Source: Prevotella sp. (GTDB lineage Bacteria > Bacteroidota > Bacteroidia > Bacteroidales > Bacteroidaceae). From it: a DNA stretch of 49,291 nucleotides. The notes beneath the pieces are model-generated. The model was not told the origin of the DNA, ran no database searches, and saw only the letters and a list, made by a program, of their open reading frames with translations. Each line of letters starts with the position of its first letter. Within the stretch, counting starts at the first letter, position 1. Below are positions 40,796 through 49,068 of the stretch, piece after piece. The stretch covers positions 1 through 49,291 of the forward strand of contig JAFVGZ010000038.1 of the NCBI GenBank assembly GCA_017478025.1, in the 5' to 3' direction. A program made the position numbers and the translations under genes.

Positions 40796-43423
40796 CTATT
40801 TCTTAAATGCTGTTACTACGACTGCAGCCATTGTAGCGATGGTAGAGCCTATGCTAACCCACAGAGCTGTATTTTGAGCATTGCTGGTGGTATTACGCTC
40901 TGGCAACACGATTTCGCATCCAGGTTCAACTTTCGCTCCGTCTTTTACCATCTGTGCTGTACCATTCTGATAAATGATATAAGCCCACTTTCGATCTTTG
41001 AAACCACGAGAGCCACCTTGTGCCATATAGTACTTTATGTTTTTCCCCTCAATATATGGTACAGAATTCTCATAAGGTACAGCACCGCTTATACGTACCG
41101 TGTTGCGTGCTTCCTCTACAATTATTCGGTCGCCGTCGCGCAGAATAACATCAGAAGGACTACCAGGATTGTTTAGCGATGCCTGCAGGTCAACTGCAAC
41201 CTTATAAAGGTTTGTTCTCAGGGCATGCTCCATATAGAGCGAGTCTGCGAAGACCTGCTTCTCATTACCGCCACTTGCTGATTGACCGCTAGCCATGTTA
41301 TATGCTCTGGCAGCACGGTTCTCGCTGGCCTTATTTAATATCTGTCGTTTCTCCTCTTCGCTCATCTTGCGCATGATGTAGGTGCCGTTCTTGGCAGCTC
41401 GTGAGGTAATACCGCCACACATCTTCAGAACGTCACTGACGCGTGTGTTGGTCTGGCTCATGCTGAATGTGCCTTCGGTGAACACTTCGCCCTCTATTGT
41501 GACGCTGGTGAGTTTCTTGAACAGAGGGTCCTTCGTCACATAGATTTCGTCATAGGGTTGCAAAACAAATCCCTGCTCGCCGTCTATCACAAAGCCATCC
41601 TTCAGCTTCATCTCATAGGTCTGCGTGGCTACGTCTGATGTCTTACCGCCTGTGCTGGTGTCAAGAGTGCGGCGGCTCACCTTAACCGTCTGCGAGGCAC
41701 TCTCCTTCAGACCTCCTGCCTGAAGAACTATGTCCTCCAATGTTGTGCCGTCTGCATACTGATAGGTTCCAGGGTACTGTACCTCACCATAAATCTTCAG
41801 CACCAATTTGTCGTTTGTCTCTTTCTTGGATGGAATGAACAGCACGTCCTCATTGCGCAAGGGCACATCTGCCACCGTGCCGTCCATTATACCCTTCAGG
41901 TTTATTGACAGCACCTCAAGCGTACGGTCAGCTTTCATGCGATGCATCACGGCATGTTCGGTCAATGCATCTTCTTTTATTCCGTCGGCTATGTCTATAA
42001 GACCTTTGACTGTTGTCACGTCGCCTCCTATCTGATACAGGCCTGGACGGAATGCTGCGCCGCGCAGTTCCACCATGTTCTCATAGCGGGGGATGATGGA
42101 GTCAACGCTTACTGAGTCCTCATCGCTGATGCGGAAGGAGCTCATGTCAAACTCCGCAACGTTGAATACCTGATACTCCGCCCCTGACTTTCTCAGTACG
42201 CGAACGGTTTTCTTGTATGCATCTCCGGTAAAGCCGCCTGCATACTGCAGCAGGGTCTTGAGGCTCTCGTTCTTCTTCATTTCGTAGAACATAGGGCGTT
42301 TCACCTTGCCCGAGATGTTTACCAGACAGTCGTATGGGCCTACTACGATTACATCGCCCTCATGCAGGCGTATGTTTCCGCTTTGCTTGCCGTTGAGAAT
42401 GTAGTCGTAGATATCTACGTTGCTCACCACCTTTCCATTGCGATACACTTTAATGTTTCTCAATGTACCGATGTCATTCGTTCCTCCAGCCATATACAGA
42501 GCATGGAACACGCTGGCAAATGCGGACAGAGTATATGTGCCAGGCGCTTTCACCTCGCCCATTACGTTCACCATCATGGTCTTTGTCTGTCCTACTGTCA
42601 GCTGTATGGAGCTGGAGGCATAGCGTGAACCCAACGTGGAGCGCAGGCGTGCCTTTGCCTGACTTACCGTAAGTCCGCTGAGGGCAACGGGACCGAAGTC
42701 CTCAATAGTAATCGTTCCGTCAGGCGAGACGGTCTCGGTCACGGTCTTCTGAGAGGCGCCATAGATATCCACGTTCACCACATCGCCGGGACCAAGCACA
42801 TAGTTCTGTGGTGTGGCGATATTCATATTAGGCTCAAACGTCAGTTCCCGGTTATTGAATATGTCACGACCAAAGACCCTCTTCTTTTTCTTCTCCAGCT
42901 GTTTTACCTTCTGCTTCAGCATGGTAAGCGAGTCAGGATAGAACTCATCCAGCTCACGCACCATCATCTCCTCATCGTCAAGGAGTGACTCCTGGCCATA
43001 CTCATCAAGTCCTATTGATTTGGATCTGTCGTTGTCCATTTGCCTTTGTGCGCGTGATTTGCTCTGCTGTATGCCGCCAAGGGTACTATCCTCAAAGTCT
43101 GCGTCAGCCTTTTTCTTGCCTCCACGCATAGAAGTACCGTTTGCTGTGCGCAGACGGTCTGATGATTCTCCATCGTTGCTCTTGCCCATAGCAGAACTGC
43201 CGCTGCCGCTCTTCTGCAGGTTCTGATACTTCTTACGAATCTGTTGCAACTTCTGCACGCTGACACCCTTTTGCATCAGTTTCGTTACTATCTGTGATTG
43301 CGAGGTACCTGCTTTCTGTTCCTTCTGAATGAATTGAATAATCTGCGAGTCAGACATCGACTGTGCCAGAGCACCTGCCACGATGCATACAGAGAAAAGT
43401 GCTGAGAGGATTATTTTTTTCAT
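40796..43423 (-). CDS. SLBB-domain polysaccharide export protein (Wza-like)
   Basis: This is an 875-residue outer-membrane or periplasmic capsule exporter. A signal peptide (1-20) is followed by a helical, Gln/Ser-rich region (about 22-75). The polysaccharide export domain starts near residue 208 (NYVLGPGDVVNVDIYG), and several SLBB repeats follow, e.g. MVNVMGEVKAPGTYTLS, LVNISGKVKRPMF, and LKIYGEVQYPGTYQY, then VTIEGEVFTEGTFSM. The C-terminus has a hydrophobic segment (WVSIGSTIATMAAVVVTAF) and a KK end, the place where Wza-type proteins cross the outer membrane. It has no lipobox Cys. It is located between two ABC-2 permeases and ugd. Confidence 0.92.
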   Translation of the reverse strand: MKKIILSALFSVCIVAGALAQSMSDSQIIQFIQKEQKAGTSQSQIVTKLMQKGVSVQKLQQIRKKYQNLQKSGSGSSAMGKSNDGESSDRLRTANGTSMRGGKKKADADFEDSTLGGIQQSKSRAQRQMDNDRSKSIGLDEYGQESLLDDEEMMVRELDEFYPDSLTMLKQKVKQLEKKKKRVFGRDIFNNRELTFEPNMNIATPQNYVLGPGDVVNVDIYGASQKTVTETVSPDGTITIEDFGPVALSGLTVSQAKARLRSTLGSRYASSSIQLTVGQTKTMMVNVMGEVKAPGTYTLSAFASVFHALYMAGGTNDIGTLRNIKVYRNGKVVSNVDIYDYILNGKQSGNIRLHEGDVIVVGPYDCLVNISGKVKRPMFYEMKKNESLKTLLQYAGGFTGDAYKKTVRVLRKSGAEYQVFNVAEFDMSSFRISDEDSVSVDSIIPRYENMVELRGAAFRPGLYQIGGDVTTVKGLIDIADGIKEDALTEHAVMHRMKADRTLEVLSINLKGIMDGTVADVPLRNEDVLFIPSKKETNDKLVLKIYGEVQYPGTYQYADGTTLEDIVLQAGGLKESASQTVKVSRRTLDTSTGGKTSDVATQTYEMKLKDGFVIDGEQGFVLQPYDEIYVTKDPLFKKLTSVTIEGEVFTEGTFSMSQTNTRVSDVLKMCGGITSRAAKNGTYIMRKMSEEEKRQILNKASENRAARAYNMASGQSASGGNEKQVFADSLYMEHALRTNLYKVAVDLQASLNNPGSPSDVILRDGDRIIVEEARNTVRISGAVPYENSVPYIEGKNIKYYMAQGGSRGFKDRKWAYIIYQNGTAQMVKDGAKVEPGCEIVLPERNTTSNAQNTALWVSIGSTIATMAAVVVTAFKK

Positions 43424-43456
43424 ATTTCCTTGTTTAATATATAGTAATACAACGCA

Positions 43457-44587
43457 TTAGGCCCTTCTATATTGTATAAGGTGTGTCACAATAAAGGCCG
43501 TTATGGTGTATATGATTGTCTGTATCCACAGAACTATGTATTCAGGTCTTACGTCCTCAAGCAACGCGCCCATGCTGCTCATGCGTACAAAACCCCTTAT
43601 GGCGAAAGTACTGGGGAACATCCACGACACGCCCTGCCATACAGAGGGAATGTTGCTTTGTGGCCAGCTGACGCCAGAGATGAACAGCAACGGGACGGAT
43701 GTGAATACCACAACGAGTATGACACTTTCCCTATAGCGCACCAACGTGCTTGCGGTAATGGCGAAGGCGATGCATGCCAGCAGATAGGGTAGCAAGAACA
43801 TCAGCAGGTCATATCCGTGAACTAGGCTTACGAAACCGAACAGTCGCGGCACGATGAGCGTTATCCACGCCAGCATGACGCTGAATATCATCAGATAAGC
43901 CAACGACCGTCCCAGCAGAATGCTTGTGCTGCCCCATAGTGTGCGGGGTTCTATGGCGGTATCTGCCTCCCTTTCTCTCATGCGATGTCTCTCCCTCCTT
44001 GTGCCGGCAATCATGCCTACGCCCAGCAGCAGCGCCTGCTGTATTATGAGTACCAGTACGCCAGGGATGATGAAGTTTCCATATCCTCCCGTTACGTTGA
44101 ATATAGCTACGTCATCAAAATCCACTGGCTTTGTGCCTATCTCCTCGTCGCGATGGGTGTAAGGCCCTGAGAGCCGCGCCTGTATCTCGGCCCCCATCAC
44201 GCCGCTTACGGTGGTGGCTGACTGGAGGATGGCCTTGTAGGTCAGCATATAGCTCATGTCGCAATACACGCCCACGTGAGCCTGTTCCATGCGGCCTGTC
44301 TTCAGGGCAAAGTCGGAGGGGAAATAGAGGATGCCGTATGCCTTGCCCTGACCTATAAGCTCCTGAGCTTCTGGCAGGGACTTGCAGTAGTATGCTATGG
44401 ATACGTCGGGTGTGGAATCCATCTTCTTGATGAACTCCCGGCTTGGGGACGAGTGTGAGTTATCCACGACTGCTACGGGAACATCGCGCACCACCTCGTT
44501 GTTATATATCCATGAGTAGAGTAGGGGATATGCTATAGGCAGGAAGACGAAGAAGAGAAGCACTCCTTCATCCTTTACTATAGCCAT
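43457..44587 (-). CDS. ABC-2 type permease, second copy
   Basis: This is a six-segment inner-membrane permease: one segment near residues 8-26, a large periplasmic domain with VPVAVVDNSHSSPSREFIKKMDSTPDV, then five segments from about 165 onward. It resembles YhhJ/YbhS-type drug or lipid exporters. The ATG at 44587 is preceded by GAGGAG. However, the frame stays open upstream as far as the stop of the previous permease (ATAAAC overlap at 44656) and encodes a plausible SKIKDITDAWLEEI segment with no ATG, GTG or TTG. The true start may therefore be earlier and non-canonical. Confidence 0.88.
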   Translation of the reverse strand: MAIVKDEGVLLFFVFLPIAYPLLYSWIYNNEVVRDVPVAVVDNSHSSPSREFIKKMDSTPDVSIAYYCKSLPEAQELIGQGKAYGILYFPSDFALKTGRMEQAHVGVYCDMSYMLTYKAILQSATTVSGVMGAEIQARLSGPYTHRDEEIGTKPVDFDDVAIFNVTGGYGNFIIPGVLVLIIQQALLLGVGMIAGTRRERHRMREREADTAIEPRTLWGSTSILLGRSLAYLMIFSVMLAWITLIVPRLFGFVSLVHGYDLLMFLLPYLLACIAFAITASTLVRYRESVILVVVFTSVPLLFISGVSWPQSNIPSVWQGVSWMFPSTFAIRGFVRMSSMGALLEDVRPEYIVLWIQTIIYTITAFIVTHLIQYRRA

Positions 44588-44652
44588 AATCTCCTCAAGC
44601 CATGCGTCTGTTATGTCTTTTATCTTGCTGATGATAGTAGGATTTTTGTTGT

Positions 44653-45801
44653 TTATGGAAGATATTCAAATGTCTTAAACTCTCTCTCCATTCTGTGTAT
44701 TACGGCCAGCGATGCCAATATGAAGCACAATAGCGCTATGATGTTTGGCATCACATAAGTGAGTGGATAAGAGTTGAATATGCAGAGTTGGTAAATGATG
44801 TAGTAGTGTCTCAGCGGAAAGAGCCACGTCAATGTGTGCATCGGCGCGTCCATCGCCATGATGGGGAAGGCGCTGCCTACCATTGAAAAGCTCAATACTC
44901 CCCACAAAGCCCCGACGCTCATAGCCATTCGGGGCGAGGCGATAAGGCCGAAAAGAAACATAGCGAAGCCCTGGGAGGCGAGTATCGTAAGCGCTCCGAG
45001 CAGCATCAGTTTCCAGTAACCGCCCGGTGCGGGGAAACCTAATGTGCCGTACATATAACCCATCATGCACGCAAAGACAATAAACCATATTACCGTCTGC
45101 GTGAAAACCTTGAGAAAGAGAGCTTTGGTGAAGTTTCCGTCGCTTGCCTCTATCCACTCCTCGTAGGTGCCGAACTTCATTTCGGTGGCTATGGAGTATA
45201 TAGTAACAAGGAATATGAATATCATCAGTACTGCCGGCACCAGCATGTTGCTGAGGAATATGTTATAGTTCACCCCCGGATTGCCTACTGTATGCACGTC
45301 CAATGCTATGGGTTGCAGAAACGCCCGCGTCTGTTCTGCGGTCATTCCCTTTGCCTGCAAGGTTGCCTGGCCTATGGCGGCAGAGGCAAGTGTGCTCACG
45401 GTCTTCATGTCCTTGAATATCAATGAGCCGGCTGTCAGAGAGGTGTAGCTATAGTAGAATGACATCTTGGGGCGTCGCATGGATGTCATGTCCCTCGTCA
45501 TGTTTTTGGGGAAGAGAATGAAAGCATAGATCTCATTCTTCTGAATAGCGTGTCGTGCCTCGTCCATCGAAGCATAATGGGCCACCACTCTTGAGGACTG
45601 AAAGCTGTCCAGCATACGCGTCAACTTTCGAGTGGCCGACGTGTTGTCCAGATCCACCACGCCTATGGGCATATCCTCCGGCTGCCCCTCTTCCATCAGC
45701 GATGTGAAGAAGAGCGTCACAAACAGAGGCAGCACCACCATACTGAGTATATATATGGGGTGCTCCAGCAGCAGCTTTATTTCGCGCACTACCTGTCTCA
45801 C
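44653..45801 (-). CDS. ABC-2 type permease, first copy
   Basis: The 382-residue permease has the same architecture as its neighbour: an N-terminal segment (ILSMVVLPLFVTLFFTSL), a periplasmic domain with MPIGVVDLDNTSATRKLTRML, and five C-terminal segments including MLVPAVLMIFIFLVTIYSIATEM. It overlaps the hlyD-type gene by four bases. The two permeases probably form a heterodimer. No ATP-binding subunit is present in the operon, so it must be supplied from elsewhere if one is used. Confidence 0.9.
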   Translation of the reverse strand: MRQVVREIKLLLEHPIYILSMVVLPLFVTLFFTSLMEEGQPEDMPIGVVDLDNTSATRKLTRMLDSFQSSRVVAHYASMDEARHAIQKNEIYAFILFPKNMTRDMTSMRRPKMSFYYSYTSLTAGSLIFKDMKTVSTLASAAIGQATLQAKGMTAEQTRAFLQPIALDVHTVGNPGVNYNIFLSNMLVPAVLMIFIFLVTIYSIATEMKFGTYEEWIEASDGNFTKALFLKVFTQTVIWFIVFACMMGYMYGTLGFPAPGGYWKLMLLGALTILASQGFAMFLFGLIASPRMAMSVGALWGVLSFSMVGSAFPIMAMDAPMHTLTWLFPLRHYYIIYQLCIFNSYPLTYVMPNIIALLCFILASLAVIHRMEREFKTFEYLP

Positions 45802-46781
45802 TTCTTCACTACGCTCATTCCGGGTCTCAGACCGTCAAACTTCTCCGTTGGGCGGGCCTTCACCTCAAATGTCTTCATGTCATACTGCCCGTTGCTCTTT
45901 GTCGCCTTCCATGTGGCATAGCTTCCCTGGTCTTTGATGCTTGTCACCTTCATGGTTATCTCTTTGCTGAATGCAGGTACGAAGGCCTTAAACGTGTCGC
46001 CCTTCTTGATGCCCTGCAGCTGGTCCTCCCTGATGTTGAAGGTGCCCCAGAGGTCGTCCATGATGCTTATTGTCATGATTGGCGAGCCTGCTCCTACCAG
46101 TTCTCCCACCTTTGGATAGATCGTTGCTACCTCTCCGGCCATCTGCGCTACCTGTACCGTTTCCTTCCTATAGGCTTTCACCTCCTGCATCTTGCCCTCA
46201 AAGGCTTTCACCTGTCCCTTTGCTGCGGCTTTCTCCTCGTTGCGTGCGCCGTTCACAGCCATATCATACTGGCTCTTGGCAGCCTGTGCCTGTGCCTCGT
46301 ATGCCTTGAATGCTGCGTATGCCTCATCGCGCTTCTGTTCGCTCACTACGCCCTCGTCAAAGAGCCTCTGAACGCGCTGGTATGACTTCTCGGCAATTTC
46401 CAGTCCTGCCTTTGCCTGCTGCCACAGTTCGTATGCGCCCTGTATCTGCTCCTTGCGGGCTCCTGCCTGAGCCATAGCGCTCATCGCCTGTGCCGCGTCA
46501 ATGGCTCCCTGGGCCTGCTCAGCCTTCGCCTCCACCTCGGGGGCATCGAGGATTACAAGTGTATCGCCGGCCTTCACATAGTCACCCTCGCTCACGCAGA
46601 TGCGCAGTATGCGCGAGGGTACCTTTGTTGATACGCGATACTCCTCCACCTCTATCTGGCCCTGTATCACCTCATCATCATGGCCGATAGTGAAGAACCC
46701 TATCGCTCCGATGACAATAATCACTAAGACGAAGGCTGCTACAGCCATCATCACGCTGTTATGTTGCTTCTTGTTTTCCAT
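45798..46781 (-). CDS. HlyD family periplasmic adaptor
   Basis: This is a 327-residue membrane fusion protein. One N-terminal membrane segment (about 12-32) is followed by the lipoyl half GDTLVILDAPEVEAKAEQAQ, a long alpha-hairpin rich in Ala, Gln and Lys (about 80-205, including ARKEQIQGAYELWQQAKAGLE), and the barrel with VGAGSPIMTISIMDDLWGTF and the final GLRPGMSVV. It bridges the inner-membrane permeases and a TolC-type channel. The start overlaps nothing; a repeat-filled gap of 169 bases separates it from tolC. Confidence 0.92.
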   Translation of the reverse strand: MENKKQHNSVMMAVAAFVLVIIVIGAIGFFTIGHDDEVIQGQIEVEEYRVSTKVPSRILRICVSEGDYVKAGDTLVILDAPEVEAKAEQAQGAIDAAQAMSAMAQAGARKEQIQGAYELWQQAKAGLEIAEKSYQRVQRLFDEGVVSEQKRDEAYAAFKAYEAQAQAAKSQYDMAVNGARNEEKAAAKGQVKAFEGKMQEVKAYRKETVQVAQMAGEVATIYPKVGELVGAGSPIMTISIMDDLWGTFNIREDQLQGIKKGDTFKAFVPAFSKEITMKVTSIKDQGSYATWKATKSNGQYDMKTFEVKARPTEKFDGLRPGMSVVKK

Positions 46782-46834
46782 CTTATATTTTTATATTTAT
46801 TCAAGTCTCGCCTGTGCTCCACTTCTTCCCTCAT

Positions 46835-46951
46835 CCCTTGGAGAGTGGGTCCGGGGGTGAGGTTAATTCTTCACTTTTCACTCTTCACTTTTCACTCTTC
46901 ACTCTTCACTCTCCCCCTCGCCCCTTGGAGAGGGGGCCGGGGGGTGAGGTT
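46835..46951. repeat. TTCACTC heptamers flanked by 30-base direct repeats, between tolC and hlyD
   Basis: Six heptamers (TTCACTT/TTCACTC, 46870-46911) read GAGTGAA in the direction of transcription, again carrying TGA. They are flanked by direct repeats at 46835-46864 and 46922-46951 (CCCTTGGAGAG-GGG-CCGGGGG-TGAGGTT), of which the second touches the tolC stop codon. Confidence 0.9.
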
Positions 46952-48489
46952 CACTTTCCCAACGCCTTCTTCATTGCCGCCTCGCTGAGCCTGATGTCTA
47001 TCTCGGCATCTATCTTGTCTGTCTGTGCTTGCAGCCAGGCTGTTTGGGCGGCCATCACGTCGGTTGTCTGCATCTCACCCTCCTGGAAACCCAGATTTGC
47101 GCAACGCAGGTTCTCTTCTGCACGCTCCACATTCTTTGTAGCAGCAACGAGTTGCTTGCGTGCCTCGTTCAGCTTATAGTTGCATTGGCTCACCTCAAGC
47201 TGCATCTTCTCCTCCACCTCGTCGTGGGTCAGCTGAGCCAGAGTGGTGGATTTCTTTGATGCCCTGACGCGATAGGCCGTCTCACCCCAGTCAAGAACGG
47301 GGATTCTTACCACCACGCCAACAACGCCCATGCCTTTGAATTTACGCTCAAAGCTGTTGAATACGCTTGGGTTGGTGAATACCGCGCCTCCAGTAAGTCC
47401 CACCTGCGGGAGGTATCCTGCGCGTGCTATCTTTGTCTTCTCCTTTGATAAGCTGACAGCATGGCTGAGCATCTGCAGCTCAGGCCTGTTCTGCAAATCC
47501 CAAAAACCGGGTGTGCCGTCAGTCGTTACGGGGTACTGAGGTGCTTCTGATGCCTTTGTCTCAAGTGTGAACTCGCTGTCCAGCCTCATGCCACACAGCT
47601 GACACAGCAGCATGCGTGCCAGCGACAGACCGTTCTCCACCTTTGTCTTGGTCATGTCAGCCTCGTTCTCAGCAACATCAACCTTCAGGCCGTCTGCGCG
47701 TGTCGCCACGCCCTCGCGTATCATCACGTGCACGTCCTTGTTCAGCTTCTTTACCAACTCCAGGAAACTGTCAGCCAACTCTTTCTTGTGTGTCAGCGAC
47801 ACCACAAGCCAATATGCGCGCTCCACATCGTAAGTCACGTTATTCTCCTGCGCACGGCCCTTCTCCTCAGCTATCTCTACCGCTATGTCAGCCATATCGT
47901 TGCTGGCTTTTATCATTCCTCCGGCATACAGAGGCATCGTCAGCATTGCTGAGGCTGTGAACAGATGGTGCGTATTCGTGTTAAAAGCATCTACGATACT
48001 CTGTCCCGCCTTGTTCATGCTTTCCACCAATGCGGGCATCGAGCCTTGGATGCTCTGTCCCAGTACAGCGCCGAAAGCCCCCATCTTCTGTAGCGACTCC
48101 ATTGAGATCTGACCAGACGCATACAGGGATTTCAGCCCTTCCGTAAGAGTATTGGTTATCTGGGGCATGGCTTCGGCAATCTTCATGCCTGTAACCGTTC
48201 CCAGATTGCCCAGTATTCCCTTCTGGTAATCGCTCAGCAGGGAGATGGAGCGGCTGGTGTACATATAGCCGCCGGTAATGTCAACGTGTGGTAGATACTT
48301 TGTGCGTGCTGCCTTGCGAACATCCTCTGCCATCTGGCGCTCCACGCGAGCCATCTGCAGCTGCTTGTTCCATCTCAGCGCCATAGCGCGACAGGAGTCA
48401 AGCGTCAGCGTGCGTGTCTGCGCCTCAGCCGTACCTGCAGCAACCACGATGCAAAGCAGCACAGCCAGCTTAATAGTCTTATACGTCAT
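46951..48489 (-). CDS. TolC family outer-membrane efflux protein
   Basis: A 512-residue outer-membrane channel with a signal peptide (1-23, ending AEA-QT). Two related TolC halves are visible: LTLDSCRAMALRWNKQLQMAR opens the first and LQNRPELQMLSHAVSLSKEKTK the second, followed by GYLPQVGLTGG. An insert at about 85-165 is rich in Gly, Ala and Met. It is the first gene of the export run. A TAACTTTG box lies on the minus strand at 48536-48543, 47 bases upstream. Confidence 0.93.
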   Translation of the reverse strand: MTYKTIKLAVLLCIVVAAGTAEAQTRTLTLDSCRAMALRWNKQLQMARVERQMAEDVRKAARTKYLPHVDITGGYMYTSRSISLLSDYQKGILGNLGTVTGMKIAEAMPQITNTLTEGLKSLYASGQISMESLQKMGAFGAVLGQSIQGSMPALVESMNKAGQSIVDAFNTNTHHLFTASAMLTMPLYAGGMIKASNDMADIAVEIAEEKGRAQENNVTYDVERAYWLVVSLTHKKELADSFLELVKKLNKDVHVMIREGVATRADGLKVDVAENEADMTKTKVENGLSLARMLLCQLCGMRLDSEFTLETKASEAPQYPVTTDGTPGFWDLQNRPELQMLSHAVSLSKEKTKIARAGYLPQVGLTGGAVFTNPSVFNSFERKFKGMGVVGVVVRIPVLDWGETAYRVRASKKSTTLAQLTHDEVEEKMQLEVSQCNYKLNEARKQLVAATKNVERAEENLRCANLGFQEGEMQTTDVMAAQTAWLQAQTDKIDAEIDIRLSEAAMKKALGK

Positions 48490-48535
48490 ATAGTGAATAT
48501 GTCTTTCGTTACCTACGTAATTTGTAAAACGCCTG

Positions 48536-48543
48536 CAAAGTTA
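48536..48543 (-). promoter_or_regulatory. -7 element for the tolC export operon
   Basis: The minus strand reads TAACTTTG. The -33 position carries only a weak CTTG. Confidence 0.5.
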
Positions 48544-48687
48544 CGATTAAGTTTTGAGATACACAAGAAAAAGAGGCAGAATTAATCCACCTCTTTTATA
48601 TATATAGGCTGATATAGACCGATTTCCCTTAATACTTTTCTCCTTTATGTCCCAATAACGGTTACGATAGATGTCTGTGACCTGTCC

Positions 48688-48729
48688 CTATGGCATCAGC
48701 ACGTTCGTATCAATTACTGCGTAGATCAT
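48688..48729 (-). pseudogene. Stump of a PIN-domain toxin gene
   Basis: The ATG at 48729 overlaps the antitoxin stop (ATGA) and reads MIYAVIDTNVLMP before a TAG at 48690-48688. The block MIYAVIDTNVL is the typical N-terminus of PIN-family toxins with the first catalytic Asp. Sequence beyond the stop does not resemble a PIN domain in any frame I tried, so most of the toxin appears lost. Confidence 0.65.
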
Positions 48730-49037
48730 CTTTTCTCCGCTTTTGCCCGTCTTTCTGCACGCGCCAGTCGTATTTCCTCGTTTATTTCGTCAAGACTCAT
48801 CTCTTGGAGGCCATTCTTTTCCGCCTCTGCCCTAAGTGCACGAAATGCCTCTAATCCACTTCCTGACGTTTCTTCTGGAGCAGCCTTAATCTCGAATGGA
48901 ATACGACGCTGCATCACAACAGCATTTGCAAAGATGTTCATAGCTGCATTCGCACTCATGCCAAACTGAGCGCAAAGTGCATCAAATGCGGCCTTAATGC
49001 CTGAGTCCATACGGACTGTCATAGATACTTGTGCCAT
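48726..49037 (-). CDS. RelB/DinJ family antitoxin
   Basis: The 103-residue protein starts MAQVSMTVRMDSGIKAAFDAL, a ribbon-helix-helix domain of the RelB/DinJ type, followed by FGMSANAAMNIFANAVVMQRRIPFEI. The C-terminal half is charged (DEINEEIRLARAERRAKAEKR), as expected for the toxin-binding part. Open frame extends to 49112, but the -7 box (TATCTTTG on the minus strand, 49061-49068) requires the start at 49037. The downstream toxin gene is reduced to a stump, so this antitoxin seems orphaned. Confidence 0.85.
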   Translation of the reverse strand: MAQVSMTVRMDSGIKAAFDALCAQFGMSANAAMNIFANAVVMQRRIPFEIKAAPEETSGSGLEAFRALRAEAEKNGLQEMSLDEINEEIRLARAERRAKAEKR

Positions 49038-49060
49038 AACTATTGTTCCTAAGTTTGGTG

Positions 49061-49068
49061 CAAAGATA
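49061..49068 (-). promoter_or_regulatory. -7 element for the antitoxin gene
   Basis: The minus strand reads TATCTTTG, with ATTG (minus strand) about 19 bases upstream. It lies 24 bases before the ATG. Confidence 0.5.
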
